DNA from: Thalassovita aquimarina
Lineage (GTDB): Bacteria > Pseudomonadota > Alphaproteobacteria > Rhodobacterales > Rhodobacteraceae
Reading direction: 5' to 3'
Assembly (NCBI RefSeq): GCF_018219815.1
Contig: NZ_JADMKU010000020.1
Span: forward strand, 17,645 to 81,644
Length of the DNA stretch: 64,000 nucleotides
In this document: in pieces, positions 8,983 to 19,122 of the stretch
How positions within the stretch are numbered: the first letter of the stretch is position 1
How the letters are laid out: every line of letters starts with the position of its first letter
Program-made: the position numbers and the translations under genes
The notes under the pieces: generated by a model
Told to the model about the DNA's origin: nothing
Databases searched by the model: none
Seen by the model: only the letters and a program-made list of their open reading frames with translations

Positions 8983-11307
8983 TCAGCGTTTTTTCAAGGC
9001 ATCCGCCAGCGCCGCGCCAAGCGCCCCGTTCGCCGCGCTGTCCGTCTTGCGCTGCGGCGGCTTGGCCGAAGATTTGCCAGAGGGCTTGCCGGAGAACTTA
9101 TCGCGCCCACGCCCGTCACCGCCGCGCGCCGGGCCGGGTTTGCCGCCATCCTTGCGCATCGACAGACCGATCCGGTTGCGCGGCACATCGACCTCGGTCA
9201 CCCGGACCTTGACGATATCGCCCGCCTTGACCACCTCATGCGGGTCCTTGACGAAACGGTCGGCCAGCTGGCTGACATGGACCAGCCCGTCCTGATGCAC
9301 ACCGATATCGACGAAGGCGCCGAAGGCGGCGACGTTGGTGACGGTGCCTTCCAGCGACATGCCAGGTTTCAGGTCCTTGATGTCCTCGACCCCCTCGGCG
9401 AAGCTCGCCGTCTTGAAGCTGGGGCGCGGGTCGCGGCCGGGCTTGGCCAGTTCCGACAGGATGTCGCGCACGGTGGGCAGGCCGAAAGTGTCGTCGGTGA
9501 AATCCTGCGCGTCGAGGCCCTGCAGGCACTTTTCATCGCCCATCAGGCTGCGCAGATCGCGGCCGCAGGCGGCGACGATGCGGCGCGCCACGCCATAGGC
9601 TTCGGGGTGCACGGCGGAGGCGTCGAGCGGTTCTTCACCATCGTTGATCCGCAGGAACCCGGCACATTGCTCGAACGCGCGCGGGCCCAGCCGCGCCACA
9701 TCAAGCAGCTGCTTCCTTGTCCTGAACGCGCCATTGGCGTTGCGATGGGCGACGATGGCTTCGGCCAGCGATTCACCCAGCCCCGACACCCGCGCCAAGA
9801 GCGGCGCCGAGGCCATGTTCAGGTCGACCCCCACTGCGTTCACCGCATCCTCGACCACCGCTTCCAGCGCGCGGCCCAGTTGATACTGATCGACATCGTG
9901 CTGGTACTGGCCGACGCCAATGGATTTGGGTTCGATCTTCACCAGCTCGGCCAGCGGGTCCTGCAGGCGCCGCGCGATCGACACCGCGCCGCGCAAGCTG
10001 ACATCGAGATCGGGGAATTCCCGCGCCGCCAGTTCGGACGCGGAATAGACCGAGGCGCCGGCTTCACTGACAACCACCTTGGTGGGTTTCGCCCCGGGAA
10101 GGTCGCGCAGCAGGTCGGCGACCATCTTTTCGGTTTCGCGGCTGGCGGTGCCGTTGCCGATGGCGATCAGCGCGGCATCGTGCTTGCGGATCAGCGCGGC
10201 CAGCGTTGCCTGCGCCCCACGCAGATCGTTCTTCGGCTGGAACGGATAGATCGTGTCGGTATCCAGCAGCTTGCCGGTGGCATTGACCACCGCCACCTTC
10301 ACCCCGGTGCGGATACCGGGATCAAGCCCGATGGTCGCCTTCGCCCCGGCCGGCGCGGCCAGCAGCAGGTCCTTCAAATTACGGGCAAACACCTTGATCG
10401 CCTCGTCCTGCGCCCGCTTGCGCAGATCGCCCATCAGGTCGAGCATCATGGTCAGGCTCAGCTTCACCCGCCAGGTCCAGCCGGCGGTCTTGCGCAGCCA
10501 CTGATCGCCGGGGCCGTCACCCGACACCTGCAACACCGCCGCCACCATCGCCTCGGCCCGCGCGGCGCCGGTTTCGGGGTCGGGCGCGACATCGACGCTC
10601 AACACGCCCTCGTTGCTGGCCCGCATCATCGCCAGCGCCCGGTGGCTGGGCACGTCGGCCCATTTTTCGCGATGATCGAAATAGTCGGAAAACTTCGCGC
10701 CCTTCTGTTCCTGCCCCTCGATCACCCGGGCGCTGATCACCGCCTCCTTATGCATGAAATCGCGCAACCGGCCGATCAGGTCGGCGTTTTCGCTCAGGGT
10801 TTCCGCGATTATGTCGCGTGCGCCGTTGAGCGCATCTTTGACGCTTGGCACCGCTTCGGTGACATAGGACTGCGCCAACGCCTCGGGATCGGCGCTCCGA
10901 TCCGACAGGATCGCGTCGACCAGCGGACCAAGCCCGTTTTCCCGCGCGATCATCGCACGGGTCCGGCGCTTGGGCTTGTAGGGCAGGTAAAGGTCTTCAA
11001 GCTGCGCCTTGGTTTCGGCCCCCGCGATTGCCCGCGCCAAGTCGTCGGTCAGCTTGTCCTGTCCCTTGATCGATTCGACGATCGCGGTGCGCCGCGCCTC
11101 CAGTTCGCGCAGATAGGTCAGCCGGTCGGACAAGAGGCGCAACTGCGTATCGTCCAGCCCGCCGGTCACTTCCTTGCGGTAGCGCGCCACGAAGGGCACC
11201 GTCGCGCCTTCGTCCAGCAATTGCACTGCGGCCCCCACCTGCTCGGGGCGGGCGCCGATATCGGTGGCGATGGTGCGATGGATGCGAAGCGAAACGTCTT
11301 GGGCCAT
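8983..11307 (-). CDS. tex: Tex family RNA-binding transcription accessory protein
   Basis: Cytoplasmic nucleic-acid-binding protein of 774 residues, the normal Tex length. Order of domains: N-terminal Tex helical region, YqgF/RuvC-like domain ([16 protein letters not shown]), helix-hairpin-helix repeats ([16 protein letters not shown]), and a C-terminal S1 domain ([19 protein letters not shown]) followed by a Lys/Gly/Ser-rich tail. Tex/Spt6 relatives influence transcription and RNA stability. I chose ATG 11307 ([10 protein letters not shown]); the upstream 20 codons of open frame read GC-rich junk. No operon partner. Confidence 0.93.
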   Translation of the reverse strand: MAQDVSLRIHRTIATDIGARPEQVGAAVQLLDEGATVPFVARYRKEVTGGLDDTQLRLLSDRLTYLRELEARRTAIVESIKGQDKLTDDLARAIAGAETKAQLEDLYLPYKPKRRTRAMIARENGLGPLVDAILSDRSADPEALAQSYVTEAVPSVKDALNGARDIIAETLSENADLIGRLRDFMHKEAVISARVIEGQEQKGAKFSDYFDHREKWADVPSHRALAMMRASNEGVLSVDVAPDPETGAARAEAMVAAVLQVSGDGPGDQWLRKTAGWTWRVKLSLTMMLDLMGDLRKRAQDEAIKVFARNLKDLLLAAPAGAKATIGLDPGIRTGVKVAVVNATGKLLDTDTIYPFQPKNDLRGAQATLAALIRKHDAALIAIGNGTASRETEKMVADLLRDLPGAKPTKVVVSEAGASVYSASELAAREFPDLDVSLRGAVSIARRLQDPLAELVKIEPKSIGVGQYQHDVDQYQLGRALEAVVEDAVNAVGVDLNMASAPLLARVSGLGESLAEAIVAHRNANGAFRTRKQLLDVARLGPRAFEQCAGFLRINDGEEPLDASAVHPEAYGVARRIVAACGRDLRSLMGDEKCLQGLDAQDFTDDTFGLPTVRDILSELAKPGRDPRPSFKTASFAEGVEDIKDLKPGMSLEGTVTNVAAFGAFVDIGVHQDGLVHVSQLADRFVKDPHEVVKAGDIVKVRVTEVDVPRNRIGLSMRKDGGKPGPARGGDGRGRDKFSGKPSGKSSAKPPQRKTDSAANGALGAALADALKKR

Positions 11308-11397
11308 GAGGATCCGGTGTCTAAAGATCAGGGAGCGCCACAATAATCCCCCCGCCTGCCCGCGCAAGGGCGAAAAAAACCGCCCCGTCCCCGTCGG

Positions 11398-11455
11398 CTT
11401 TTCCTGGCCAAAATACCCCGAAGCGCGAGGCAGAGCCTCGCAATCGCGCGTCAGC
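11398..11455 (+). repeat. Rhodobacterales intergenic hairpin module, degenerate copy 2
   Basis: CCAAAATACCCC is followed by a GCGAGGC-AGA-GCCTCGC hairpin. It resembles the modules near 2,520 and 46,270 but lacks the final G/C-run hairpin. It lies between tex and the amtB terminator. Confidence 0.45.
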
Positions 11456-11511
11456 GCTCATCCTGCGCGCCTGGGACGGGCGCACAATCCGGCAAGACCC
11501 GGACAGAAAAA

Positions 11512-11533
11512 ACCGGGCGTCGAAACGCCCGGT
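11512..11533 (-). terminator. Intrinsic terminator of amtB
   Basis: Nine-base-pair stem ACCGGGCGT / ACGCCCGGT with a CGAA loop. An A-run on the plus strand at its left gives the T-run on the minus strand, downstream of the amtB stop. Confidence 0.85.
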
Positions 11534-11566
11534 CCAGGTGATAAAAGACTGAATAGGAAGGAAATA

Positions 11567-12910
<1,344 letters not shown>

Positions 12911-12933
12911 TTCCTTAATCCCCTATCCGCGAC

Positions 12934-13272
12934 TTACAGCGCGTCTTCGTTGGTTTCGCCGGTACGGACCCGCACGGCCTGCGCCACGTCCAACACGAAA
13001 ATCTTGCCGTCTCCGATCTTGCCGGTGCGCGCGGTGCTGGTGATGGTTTCGATCACCTGGTCGGCCATTGAGGCGCTCACGACGATTTCCAGTTTGACCT
13101 TGGGCACGAAATTCACCGCGTATTCGGCACCGCGATAGATTTCCGTGTGACCCGACTGAGAGCCGAAACCCTTGATTTCGGTCACCATCATGCCGCGCAC
13201 GCCGATGTCGGTCAGCGCCTCGCGGACCTCCTCGAGCTTGAACGGCTTGATTGTTGCAATGATGAGTTTCAC
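12934..13272 (-). CDS. glnK: Nitrogen regulatory protein P-II
   Basis: Trimeric P-II signal protein of 112 residues that senses 2-oxoglutarate and ATP/ADP and regulates AmtB. The T-loop tyrosine that is uridylylated is Tyr51 (IYRGAEYAVNF), and the signature TGKIGDGKIFV is intact near residues 83-93. The linkage to amtB favours GlnK over GlnB. The 259-nt gap upstream holds a long 9-bp hairpin (13,327-13,370) in the leader or promoter region. Confidence 0.96.
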   Translation of the reverse strand: MKLIIATIKPFKLEEVREALTDIGVRGMMVTEIKGFGSQSGHTEIYRGAEYAVNFVPKVKLEIVVSASMADQVIETITSTARTGKIGDGKIFVLDVAQAVRVRTGETNEDAL

Positions 13273-13326
13273 CTTGATCCCCTTGTCACTATGCTGCGGG
13301 AACCCCCGCCAGATTGCAGGACCAAG

Positions 13327-13370
13327 GAAGCCGGGTCCGGGGCGTTGCGTGAAGCGACAAGCCCGGCTTC
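13327..13370. promoter_or_regulatory. Inverted repeat upstream of glnK
   Basis: GAAGCCGGG and CCCGGCTTC pair perfectly around a 26-nt loop. The site lies 55-98 nt before the glnK start on the minus strand, so it could be a leader hairpin or an operator. Function unknown. Confidence 0.35.
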
Positions 13371-13531
13371 GTGTTGAAACTCAGGCCGTTTTGCATATTT
13401 TTTAGTCGATATGACCTGGATGCCTATTATTTAATCATCCACGAAACGATTTCAGGGCAAACAGAAAGCCTCAACATTCCCGACCACGGCCTGTATCATG
13501 CCCAAAACGACGAGCCGAGCAGGACAAGATC

Positions 13532-15706
13532 ATGAGCGATTCAGGTCGGAAAAGGCCGCCCCTTGTGGCTGAACGACGATATCCGGGATCCACCCGGAGC
13601 AAGCCGAAATCGACGAAACCCAAGACGGCGAAACCGAAGCCCAAATCGGCCAAGCCGAAGCGCCGCGCGGCGCTGCGCAAGCCGGCGAAAACCACCGGAA
13701 ACCCGATTTCGCGGCTCTTCAGGCGGCTTTTCGGCCTGATCTTCCGCGTCATCTGGGGGTTCAGCTGGCGTATCGGCACGGTGGTGGCGCTGCTCGTGGC
13801 GCTGGCGGTGGGTTATATCTACAGCACGCTTCCGGCCGCCGAAACGCTGCTGGACGGCCGCGCCAAGGGGTCGGTCACGATGACCGACCGCAATGGCGAG
13901 GTGTTCGCCTGGCGCGGCGACCAGTTCGGCGGCGTGGTCACCGCCGATTCCGTATCGCCGCATCTGAAAAACGCGGTCGTCGCGACCGAGGACAAGCGCT
14001 TCTATCGCCATTTCGGCATTTCTCCGCGCGGCGTCGCCAGCGCGATCCGGATCAACCTGCGCGAAGGCCGCGGCCCGCTGTCGGGTCACGGCGGGTCGAC
14101 CATCACCCAGCAGACCGCGAAACTTTTGTGCCTTGGCGTGGAATACGACGCCGACGATTGGGAGAGCGAAGCCGCATACGAAGCGGACTGCCGCCAGGGA
14201 TCGCTGTGGCGCAAGGTCAAGGAAGCGATTTTCGCCCTGGCGATGGAAACCAAGTACAGCAAGGACGAAATCCTCTCGATCTACCTCAACCGCGCCTATA
14301 TGGGCGGCGGCGCCTATGGCGCCGAGGCCGCGTCGCAGCGCTTCTTCGGCAAACCCGCCGCTGCCGTGACCCCGGCCGAGGGCGCGATGCTGGCGGGGCT
14401 TTTGACCGCGCCGACCTCGCTGGCGCCGACCAACAACCTGGAACGTTCTCAGAACCGCGCCGCCGTGGTGATCGGGCTGATGCGCGACCAGGGCTACCTG
14501 TCGGCCTCCGCCGCGCAGGACGCGCTGAATCACCCCGCCGAACTGTCCTCGGCCGCCAAAGCGCGGGCGGGCGGCTATTTCGCCGATTGGGTGATGTCCT
14601 CGGGGCCGGAATATTTCACCCGCAACACCCGGTCCGACGTGGTGATCCGCACCACGCTGGACCAGCGCATCCAGAAAGCCGCCGAAGACGCGATGACCTA
14701 CATCTTCTCCGAGAAGGTGAAGGAAGGATCCAAGGCGCAGGCGGCAATCGTGGTGATGTCGGCCGACGGCGCGGTGCGCGGCATGGTGGGCGGGCGCGAA
14801 ACCAAGGTCGCGGGCGTGTTCAACCGCGCCACCACCGCGAAACGGCAATCCGGTTCCGCCTTCAAACCCTTCGTCTATGCCACCGCGCTGGAACTGGGCT
14901 GGTCGTCGAACGACACGGTGATGGACGAACCGCTGACCATCGACATTCCCGGATCGGGCCCGTGGTCGCCGCAGAACTACGACAGGAAGTTCCATGGCGA
15001 GGTGACCCTGACCGAAGCGTTGCGCAGTTCGCTCAACATCCCGGCGGTCAAGGTGGCGCGCGCCGCGGGGCTGGACAATGTGCGGCGGGTGGCCGAGGGC
15101 TTCGGCATCCGTTCCGACCTGGCGCAGGGGCCCGCCCTGGCGCTTGGCGCGTCGGAAACAACGCTGCTCGAAATGACCGGCGCTTATGCCGGGATCCTCA
15201 ACGGCGGCAGTTCGGTGGTGCCTTACGGATTGGTCGAATTGCGGATGCAGCATGACGAGGATCCGCTGATGACCGCGACCGGCGGAATCCGCGAACGGGT
15301 AATCAGCGAAGACGCAGCCCGCGAACTGACATGGATGATGTATAACGTGGCGACCCGCGGGTCGGGACGTCGCGCCAACCTGCCGGACCGCGAAGTCGCC
15401 GGTAAGACCGGCACCTCCTCCTCTGCGAAAGATGCCTGGTTCATCGGCTTCACCGCCGATTACGTTGCCGGTGTGTGGATGGGGTACGACGACAACACCC
15501 CGCTGACCGGCGTCACCGGATCGGGGCTGCCCGCCGAGATCTGGCATGAAACCATGAGACGCGTGCACGAGGGCATCGACCCGAAACCCCTGCCGATGCT
15601 GCGCGACGGCGCGCCCGCCAGGAATGGCGGCACCACGGACGGCGGCGGCACCCGCAACGGGATCAATCAACTGCTGCGCGATCTGTTGGGGCCGCGAAAC
15701 CGCTAG
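13532..15706 (+). CDS. Class A penicillin-binding protein, PBP1A family
   Basis: Bifunctional peptidoglycan glycosyltransferase/transpeptidase, 724 residues, anchored in the inner membrane. It starts with a basic Lys/Pro-rich cytoplasmic tail of about 60 residues, then one transmembrane helix (TVVALLVALAVGYIY). The glycosyltransferase domain shows TEDKRFYRHFG with the catalytic Glu and GGSTITQQTAK. The transpeptidase serine is Ser442 (SGSAFK), with SSLN and AGKTGTSS completing the active site. It stands alone and convergent to the MlaA-MlaC pair. An equally long open frame lies antisense, explained by GC-biased codons. Confidence 0.94.
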   Translation: MSDSGRKRPPLVAERRYPGSTRSKPKSTKPKTAKPKPKSAKPKRRAALRKPAKTTGNPISRLFRRLFGLIFRVIWGFSWRIGTVVALLVALAVGYIYSTLPAAETLLDGRAKGSVTMTDRNGEVFAWRGDQFGGVVTADSVSPHLKNAVVATEDKRFYRHFGISPRGVASAIRINLREGRGPLSGHGGSTITQQTAKLLCLGVEYDADDWESEAAYEADCRQGSLWRKVKEAIFALAMETKYSKDEILSIYLNRAYMGGGAYGAEAASQRFFGKPAAAVTPAEGAMLAGLLTAPTSLAPTNNLERSQNRAAVVIGLMRDQGYLSASAAQDALNHPAELSSAAKARAGGYFADWVMSSGPEYFTRNTRSDVVIRTTLDQRIQKAAEDAMTYIFSEKVKEGSKAQAAIVVMSADGAVRGMVGGRETKVAGVFNRATTAKRQSGSAFKPFVYATALELGWSSNDTVMDEPLTIDIPGSGPWSPQNYDRKFHGEVTLTEALRSSLNIPAVKVARAAGLDNVRRVAEGFGIRSDLAQGPALALGASETTLLEMTGAYAGILNGGSSVVPYGLVELRMQHDEDPLMTATGGIRERVISEDAARELTWMMYNVATRGSGRRANLPDREVAGKTGTSSSAKDAWFIGFTADYVAGVWMGYDDNTPLTGVTGSGLPAEIWHETMRRVHEGIDPKPLPMLRDGAPARNGGTTDGGGTRNGINQLLRDLLGPRNR

Positions 15707-15733
15707 GCCCGGCAAATATCACAGGTCATTAAA

Positions 15734-15756
15734 AAGGGGGGCGAAAGCCCCCCCTT
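15734..15756. terminator. Bidirectional intrinsic terminator
   Basis: Nine-base-pair stem AAGGGGGGC / GCCCCCCTT closed by a GAAA loop, in the gap between the convergent PBP and MlaC genes. Five A residues at the left become the T-run for the minus-strand MlaA-MlaC transcript. Confidence 0.85.
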
Positions 15757-15776
15757 GTCGCATCCTATGGTCCGGA

Positions 15777-16382
15777 TCAGCTGAGCTTGCGCAGATCCGC
15801 GATCACAGCGTTGAGATCGCCCCGGCGCTGATCCAGCATCGCGCCGATTTCGGTGCGTTCGGTCAGCAGCATGTTGATGCCCTCGATGAACAGATTGAAG
15901 AACCGCGCCGACCCGCTTCTGTCCGACACCAGGAACACCACCTCGAACGGTTTTTCGCCGCGCAGATGGGCTGTGGTTTTCACCTCGATGAAGCTTTTGA
16001 TCGCCCGCGCCGAATTCACCACGATCTTGCCGCCAATGAATTCACGGAACCGCTTGCCGTATTTGACAGAGATATAGCGCTGGAAAACTTTGGTGAATTC
16101 GTGCATTTGCGCCGCGCTGGCGCTGCGGGCATCGACGCCAAGCGCATAGCGCGCGATGGTAGGCACATCGGCGTAACGGGCGAAGATCCTTTCGAATTCC
16201 TTGTACATCGCGGATTCCGATTTGCCTGAATCGATCACCGCGTTGATGTCGGCGACCAGTTTGTCGACCAGCGACTTGGCGCTTGACGCGCTGAGCGCGA
16301 AGGCGGGCATCGGCACCGCGGCAGCCAGCGCAACCGCGCTGATCTGCGACAGGAAAGACCGGCGAGACGGATTATTCAGCAT
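15777..16382 (-). CDS. MlaC/Ttg2D-family phospholipid-binding protein, Tat signal
   Basis: Periplasmic lipid-shuttle protein of the MlaC family, 201 residues. The start ATG 16382 gives MLNNPSRRSFLSQ, a twin-arginine signal followed by a hydrophobic Ala-rich helix. The mature part has the family pattern SVKYGKRFREFIGGK and FNLFIEGINMLLTERTEI. Longer upstream frame is the alternative reading of the MlaA repeats and is not coding here. It overlaps the MlaA gene by 11 nt, so the two are co-translated. MlaC normally moves phospholipids between the outer-membrane MlaA complex and the inner-membrane MlaFEDB; those inner-membrane genes are not in this window. Confidence 0.88.
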   Translation of the reverse strand: MLNNPSRRSFLSQISAVALAAAVPMPAFALSASSAKSLVDKLVADINAVIDSGKSESAMYKEFERIFARYADVPTIARYALGVDARSASAAQMHEFTKVFQRYISVKYGKRFREFIGGKIVVNSARAIKSFIEVKTTAHLRGEKPFEVVFLVSDRSGSARFFNLFIEGINMLLTERTEIGAMLDQRRGDLNAVIADLRKLS

Positions 16383-17193
16383 AAGGGTCCTCGTACGGAT
16401 CAAAATACGGATCTGAATAGGGATCGGAATAAGGGTCCGAATACGGATCCACATAGGTATCCGATCCGCCGCCGCCAAGTTCGAAGCGGCGATTTTGTGT
16501 ATAAAGCAGCCGCCCCTGCGCATAACTGTCGGCGCTTTCATACAGGATTGAATCCACCGTATCGGCATACCGGCCGCGATCGCCGACCTTGGACACGACC
16601 CGCGCCGCGGTACCGTAATACTTCTCGGGACTGGGAATGACGTAGGACAAAGGATCGGTGAACAGGTCGACAAACTTGCCCACCGCATCGCGTTCGTTCG
16701 AAGGCCCCAGCAACGGCAATTCGACATAGGCGCCTTCGGACGCGCCCCAGACATGCAGGGTTTCGCCGAAATCGGTATCGTCCTTGTTCACGCCGAAATC
16801 GGCCGCCACGTCGAACATCCCGCCAAAGCCCAGCGTCGTGTTGACGACGAAACGGTACAGGTTGATGCCGAATCCTTTCGGATCGCCCTGCAGCAAATGA
16901 TTCACCGCCATGCTCGGTTCGGACAGGTTGTCGGCGAAATTGGCGACCCCGTCCTGGATATCGTCGGGCACCACGCTGGCATACCCTTTGCCGGCCGGCC
17001 GCAATACTGCGCGGTCCATGGCACGGTTGAACGCGTGGGTTTCGCGGTTGGCATCTTCATACGGATCGAAGACCCCGCCAGACTTCAATGCGGCGGGATC
17101 CACCGGCGTGCACCCCGCCAGAGCCAGCCCAAGACAAAGCAGGACAGACTTTACCCCGGCGGGTCGCTTGTGTTTTCTGCTGTTAACCGTCAA
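16372..17193 (-). CDS. mlaA: MlaA/VacJ-family outer-membrane lipoprotein with DPY-repeat tail
   Basis: Outer-membrane lipoprotein that removes surface phospholipids, 273 residues. Lipobox LALAGC near residues 23-28, then the VacJ core from DPYEDANRETHAFN to the segment DPLSYVIPSPEKYYG. The C-terminus is unusual: six tandem Asp-Pro-Tyr-X units encoded by a 12-nt repeat. The apparent start is TTG 17193 with no good Shine-Dalgarno, so the true start may differ by a few codons. It overlaps the downstream MlaC gene by 11 nt. The upstream gap holds a GTTCAA/TTGAAC inverted repeat (17,196-17,221) that may be regulatory. Confidence 0.9.
   Translation of the reverse strand: MTVNSRKHKRPAGVKSVLLCLGLALAGCTPVDPAALKSGGVFDPYEDANRETHAFNRAMDRAVLRPAGKGYASVVPDDIQDGVANFADNLSEPSMAVNHLLQGDPKGFGINLYRFVVNTTLGFGGMFDVAADFGVNKDDTDFGETLHVWGASEGAYVELPLLGPSNERDAVGKFVDLFTDPLSYVIPSPEKYYGTAARVVSKVGDRGRYADTVDSILYESADSYAQGRLLYTQNRRFELGGGGSDTYVDPYSDPYSDPYSDPYFDPYEDPYAE
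16386..16457 (-). repeat. Six 12-nt tandem repeats encoding DPYx units
   Basis: Six degenerate copies of a 12-nt unit (consensus GATCNNAATACG on the plus strand), each giving one Asp-Pro-Tyr-X unit at the MlaA C-terminus. The unit length keeps frame, so copy number can vary without frameshift. The repeat lies immediately upstream of the MlaC start and may carry its ribosome-binding region. Confidence 0.85.
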
Positions 17194-17379
17194 TTGTTCA
17201 ACCGAATTCTGATTATTGAACGTGTATGTAATTCATGAATGTTCCGATCTCAGCCCGCCGGGAAGCGGTTAACACTTCTCTGTGGCAGATAAGAGACATA
17301 GGAATCTCTTTCGCGCTTTATATAGCAGCGGGTCTCCTCCGACTATGCTGCTGACCATAAGATTTGTAAAAAGGTCGGT

Positions 17380-19122
17380 ATGACACGGATGCAGCACAGC
17401 CAGACAGAAAAAGGCAGGCAGGAACTGCTGGACGCCCGGCGCGAAAGCCGCGGGCTGTACTGGAGCGTCGCGCTGTTCAGTTTCTTTGTGAACCTACTGA
17501 TGCTGACCAGCCCGCTTTACATGCTGCAGGTCTATGACCGCGTGCTGGGCAGCCGGTCGGTCGAAACGCTGTTCAGCCTGACGCTGCTCGTCGCCTTCCT
17601 GTTCCTGATGATGGGTATGCTGGATATCGCCCGGACGCGGATCATGGCGCGGGTCGGCGCCCGGCTTCAACAAAGGCTGGACCGGCGGGTATTCAACGCG
17701 GTGATCCGCAAGGCGGCGGTGAAACCGGATGAACATTCGGCCACCGGACTGCGCGACCTTGAAGCGGTGCAAAGGCTGATCAGTTCCCCGGCCCTGACCG
17801 CGTTTTTCGACATTCCCTGGACGCCATTTTTCCTGTTCGGCATCATGATCTTCCACCCGTGGCTGGGTTATCTGGCGATCAGCGGCGGGTTCATCCTGAT
17901 CCTGATCGCCGTCGCGAACCAGATCTTCACCCGGCAACCGACGGCGCAGGCGAACCAGGCGGCGGTGCAAGCCGAACATATCGCCGCGCAATTGCAGGCC
18001 GAGGCGGAATCGGTTCAGTCGATGGGGATGCGCGAAGCGACATTCCACCGGTGGCAGCAAAGCCGCAACAAGGCGCTGAGCGATTATATCTCGGCCAACG
18101 ATTCGGGCAGCGGGTTTTCCGTCACGACCAAGGTTTTCCGGCAGTTCCTGCAATCGGCGATGCTGGGGCTTGGGGCCTATCTGGTACTGCATGGCGAAAT
18201 GACACCCGGCGCGATGATCGCCGGGTCGATCCTGATGGGCCGGGCGCTGGCCCCGATCGAAATGCTGATCAACCAGTGGCCGGTGGTTCAGCGCGCCTCG
18301 AAAGGCTGGAACAACCTCGCCGAACTTCTGTCGCTGATCCCGCCCGAGGGCACGCGCACGCCGCTGCCCACCCCTAAAGCCCGGCTGGAAGTGCAAAGCC
18401 TGACCGTGGTGCCCCCAGGCGAAGCCCAGGCGACCTTGCGGATGGTCAACTTCACCCTGCCGCCCGGGACCGCCCTGGGCGTGATCGGCCCGTCGGGTGC
18501 CGGCAAATCGTCGCTTGCGCGGGCCATTACCGGGCTGTGGCGGCCGGCGGGCGGCAAGATCAGGCTCGATGGGGCCACGCTGGACCAATATGATCCGACG
18601 GTTCTGGGCCAGTTGATCGGCTACCTGCCACAGCGGGTCGAGCTGTTCGACGGCACCATTGCCGACAACATTGCCCGGCTGTCGCCCGAACCCGATCCCG
18701 AAAAAATCGTCGCCGCCGCCAAGCGCGCCGATGCGCATGACATGATCCTGAAGCTGCCCAACGGCTACGACACCCGCGTGACCGCTTCGGGCGGCCGGTT
18801 GTCCGGCGGACAGATCCAGCGCGTCGGACTGGCCCGCGCGATGTATTCCGACCCGGTAATCCTGGTGTTGGATGAACCCAACTCCAATCTCGACAACGAA
18901 GGATCGATGGCGCTGAACTCGGCAATCAAGACGCTCAAATCCGAGGGAAAATCGGTGATCATCATGGCGCACCGCCCGGCGGCGATCCAGGAATGCGATC
19001 TGCTGCTGATGCTGGACAATGGCGCCGCCAAGGCGTTCGGCCAGAAGGATGACGTGCTGCGCGAAGTGGTGAAAAACGCCCAGCAGATCCAGAAATCGAC
19101 GGGACAGGGGGGCGTGAGATGA
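17380..19122 (+). CDS. Type I secretion system permease/ATPase (PrtD family)
   Basis: Inner-membrane ABC exporter half-transporter of 580 residues. The N-terminal six-helix domain (about residues 25-310) begins with LYWSVALFSFFVNLLML, typical of PrtD/HasD-like proteins that lack the C39-like domain of HlyB. The ATPase domain has Walker A GPSGAGKSS near residue 370, signature LSGGQIQRVGLARA, Walker B VILVLDEPNSNLD and switch His in IIMAHRP. The stop overlaps the HlyD partner (ATGA). It would power export of RTX-type proteins, but no RTX substrate or TolC-like channel is nearby. The divergent gap upstream has a TATATA box near 17,320, a possible -10 element. Confidence 0.92.
   Translation: MTRMQHSQTEKGRQELLDARRESRGLYWSVALFSFFVNLLMLTSPLYMLQVYDRVLGSRSVETLFSLTLLVAFLFLMMGMLDIARTRIMARVGARLQQRLDRRVFNAVIRKAAVKPDEHSATGLRDLEAVQRLISSPALTAFFDIPWTPFFLFGIMIFHPWLGYLAISGGFILILIAVANQIFTRQPTAQANQAAVQAEHIAAQLQAEAESVQSMGMREATFHRWQQSRNKALSDYISANDSGSGFSVTTKVFRQFLQSAMLGLGAYLVLHGEMTPGAMIAGSILMGRALAPIEMLINQWPVVQRASKGWNNLAELLSLIPPEGTRTPLPTPKARLEVQSLTVVPPGEAQATLRMVNFTLPPGTALGVIGPSGAGKSSLARAITGLWRPAGGKIRLDGATLDQYDPTVLGQLIGYLPQRVELFDGTIADNIARLSPEPDPEKIVAAAKRADAHDMILKLPNGYDTRVTASGGRLSGGQIQRVGLARAMYSDPVILVLDEPNSNLDNEGSMALNSAIKTLKSEGKSVIIMAHRPAAIQECDLLLMLDNGAAKAFGQKDDVLREVVKNAQQIQKSTGQGGVR

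Noticed and set aside
7187..11346. Long plus-strand frames over ade and tex (702 and 798 codons)
   Set aside because: Shadows of the minus-strand genes, which carry clear family motifs.
13541..15715. 724-codon open frame antisense to the PBP1A gene
   Set aside because: Explained by GC-biased third positions; the plus strand has clear PBP motifs and the antisense protein matches nothing recognisable.
16386..16457. Possible CRISPR-like array
   Set aside because: The units are contiguous 12-nt tandem repeats inside a coding region with no spacers and no cas genes.
16383..16754. Longer N-terminus of the MlaC frame
   Set aside because: It is the alternate reading of the MlaA gene; ATG 16382 with a twin-arginine signal is the better start.
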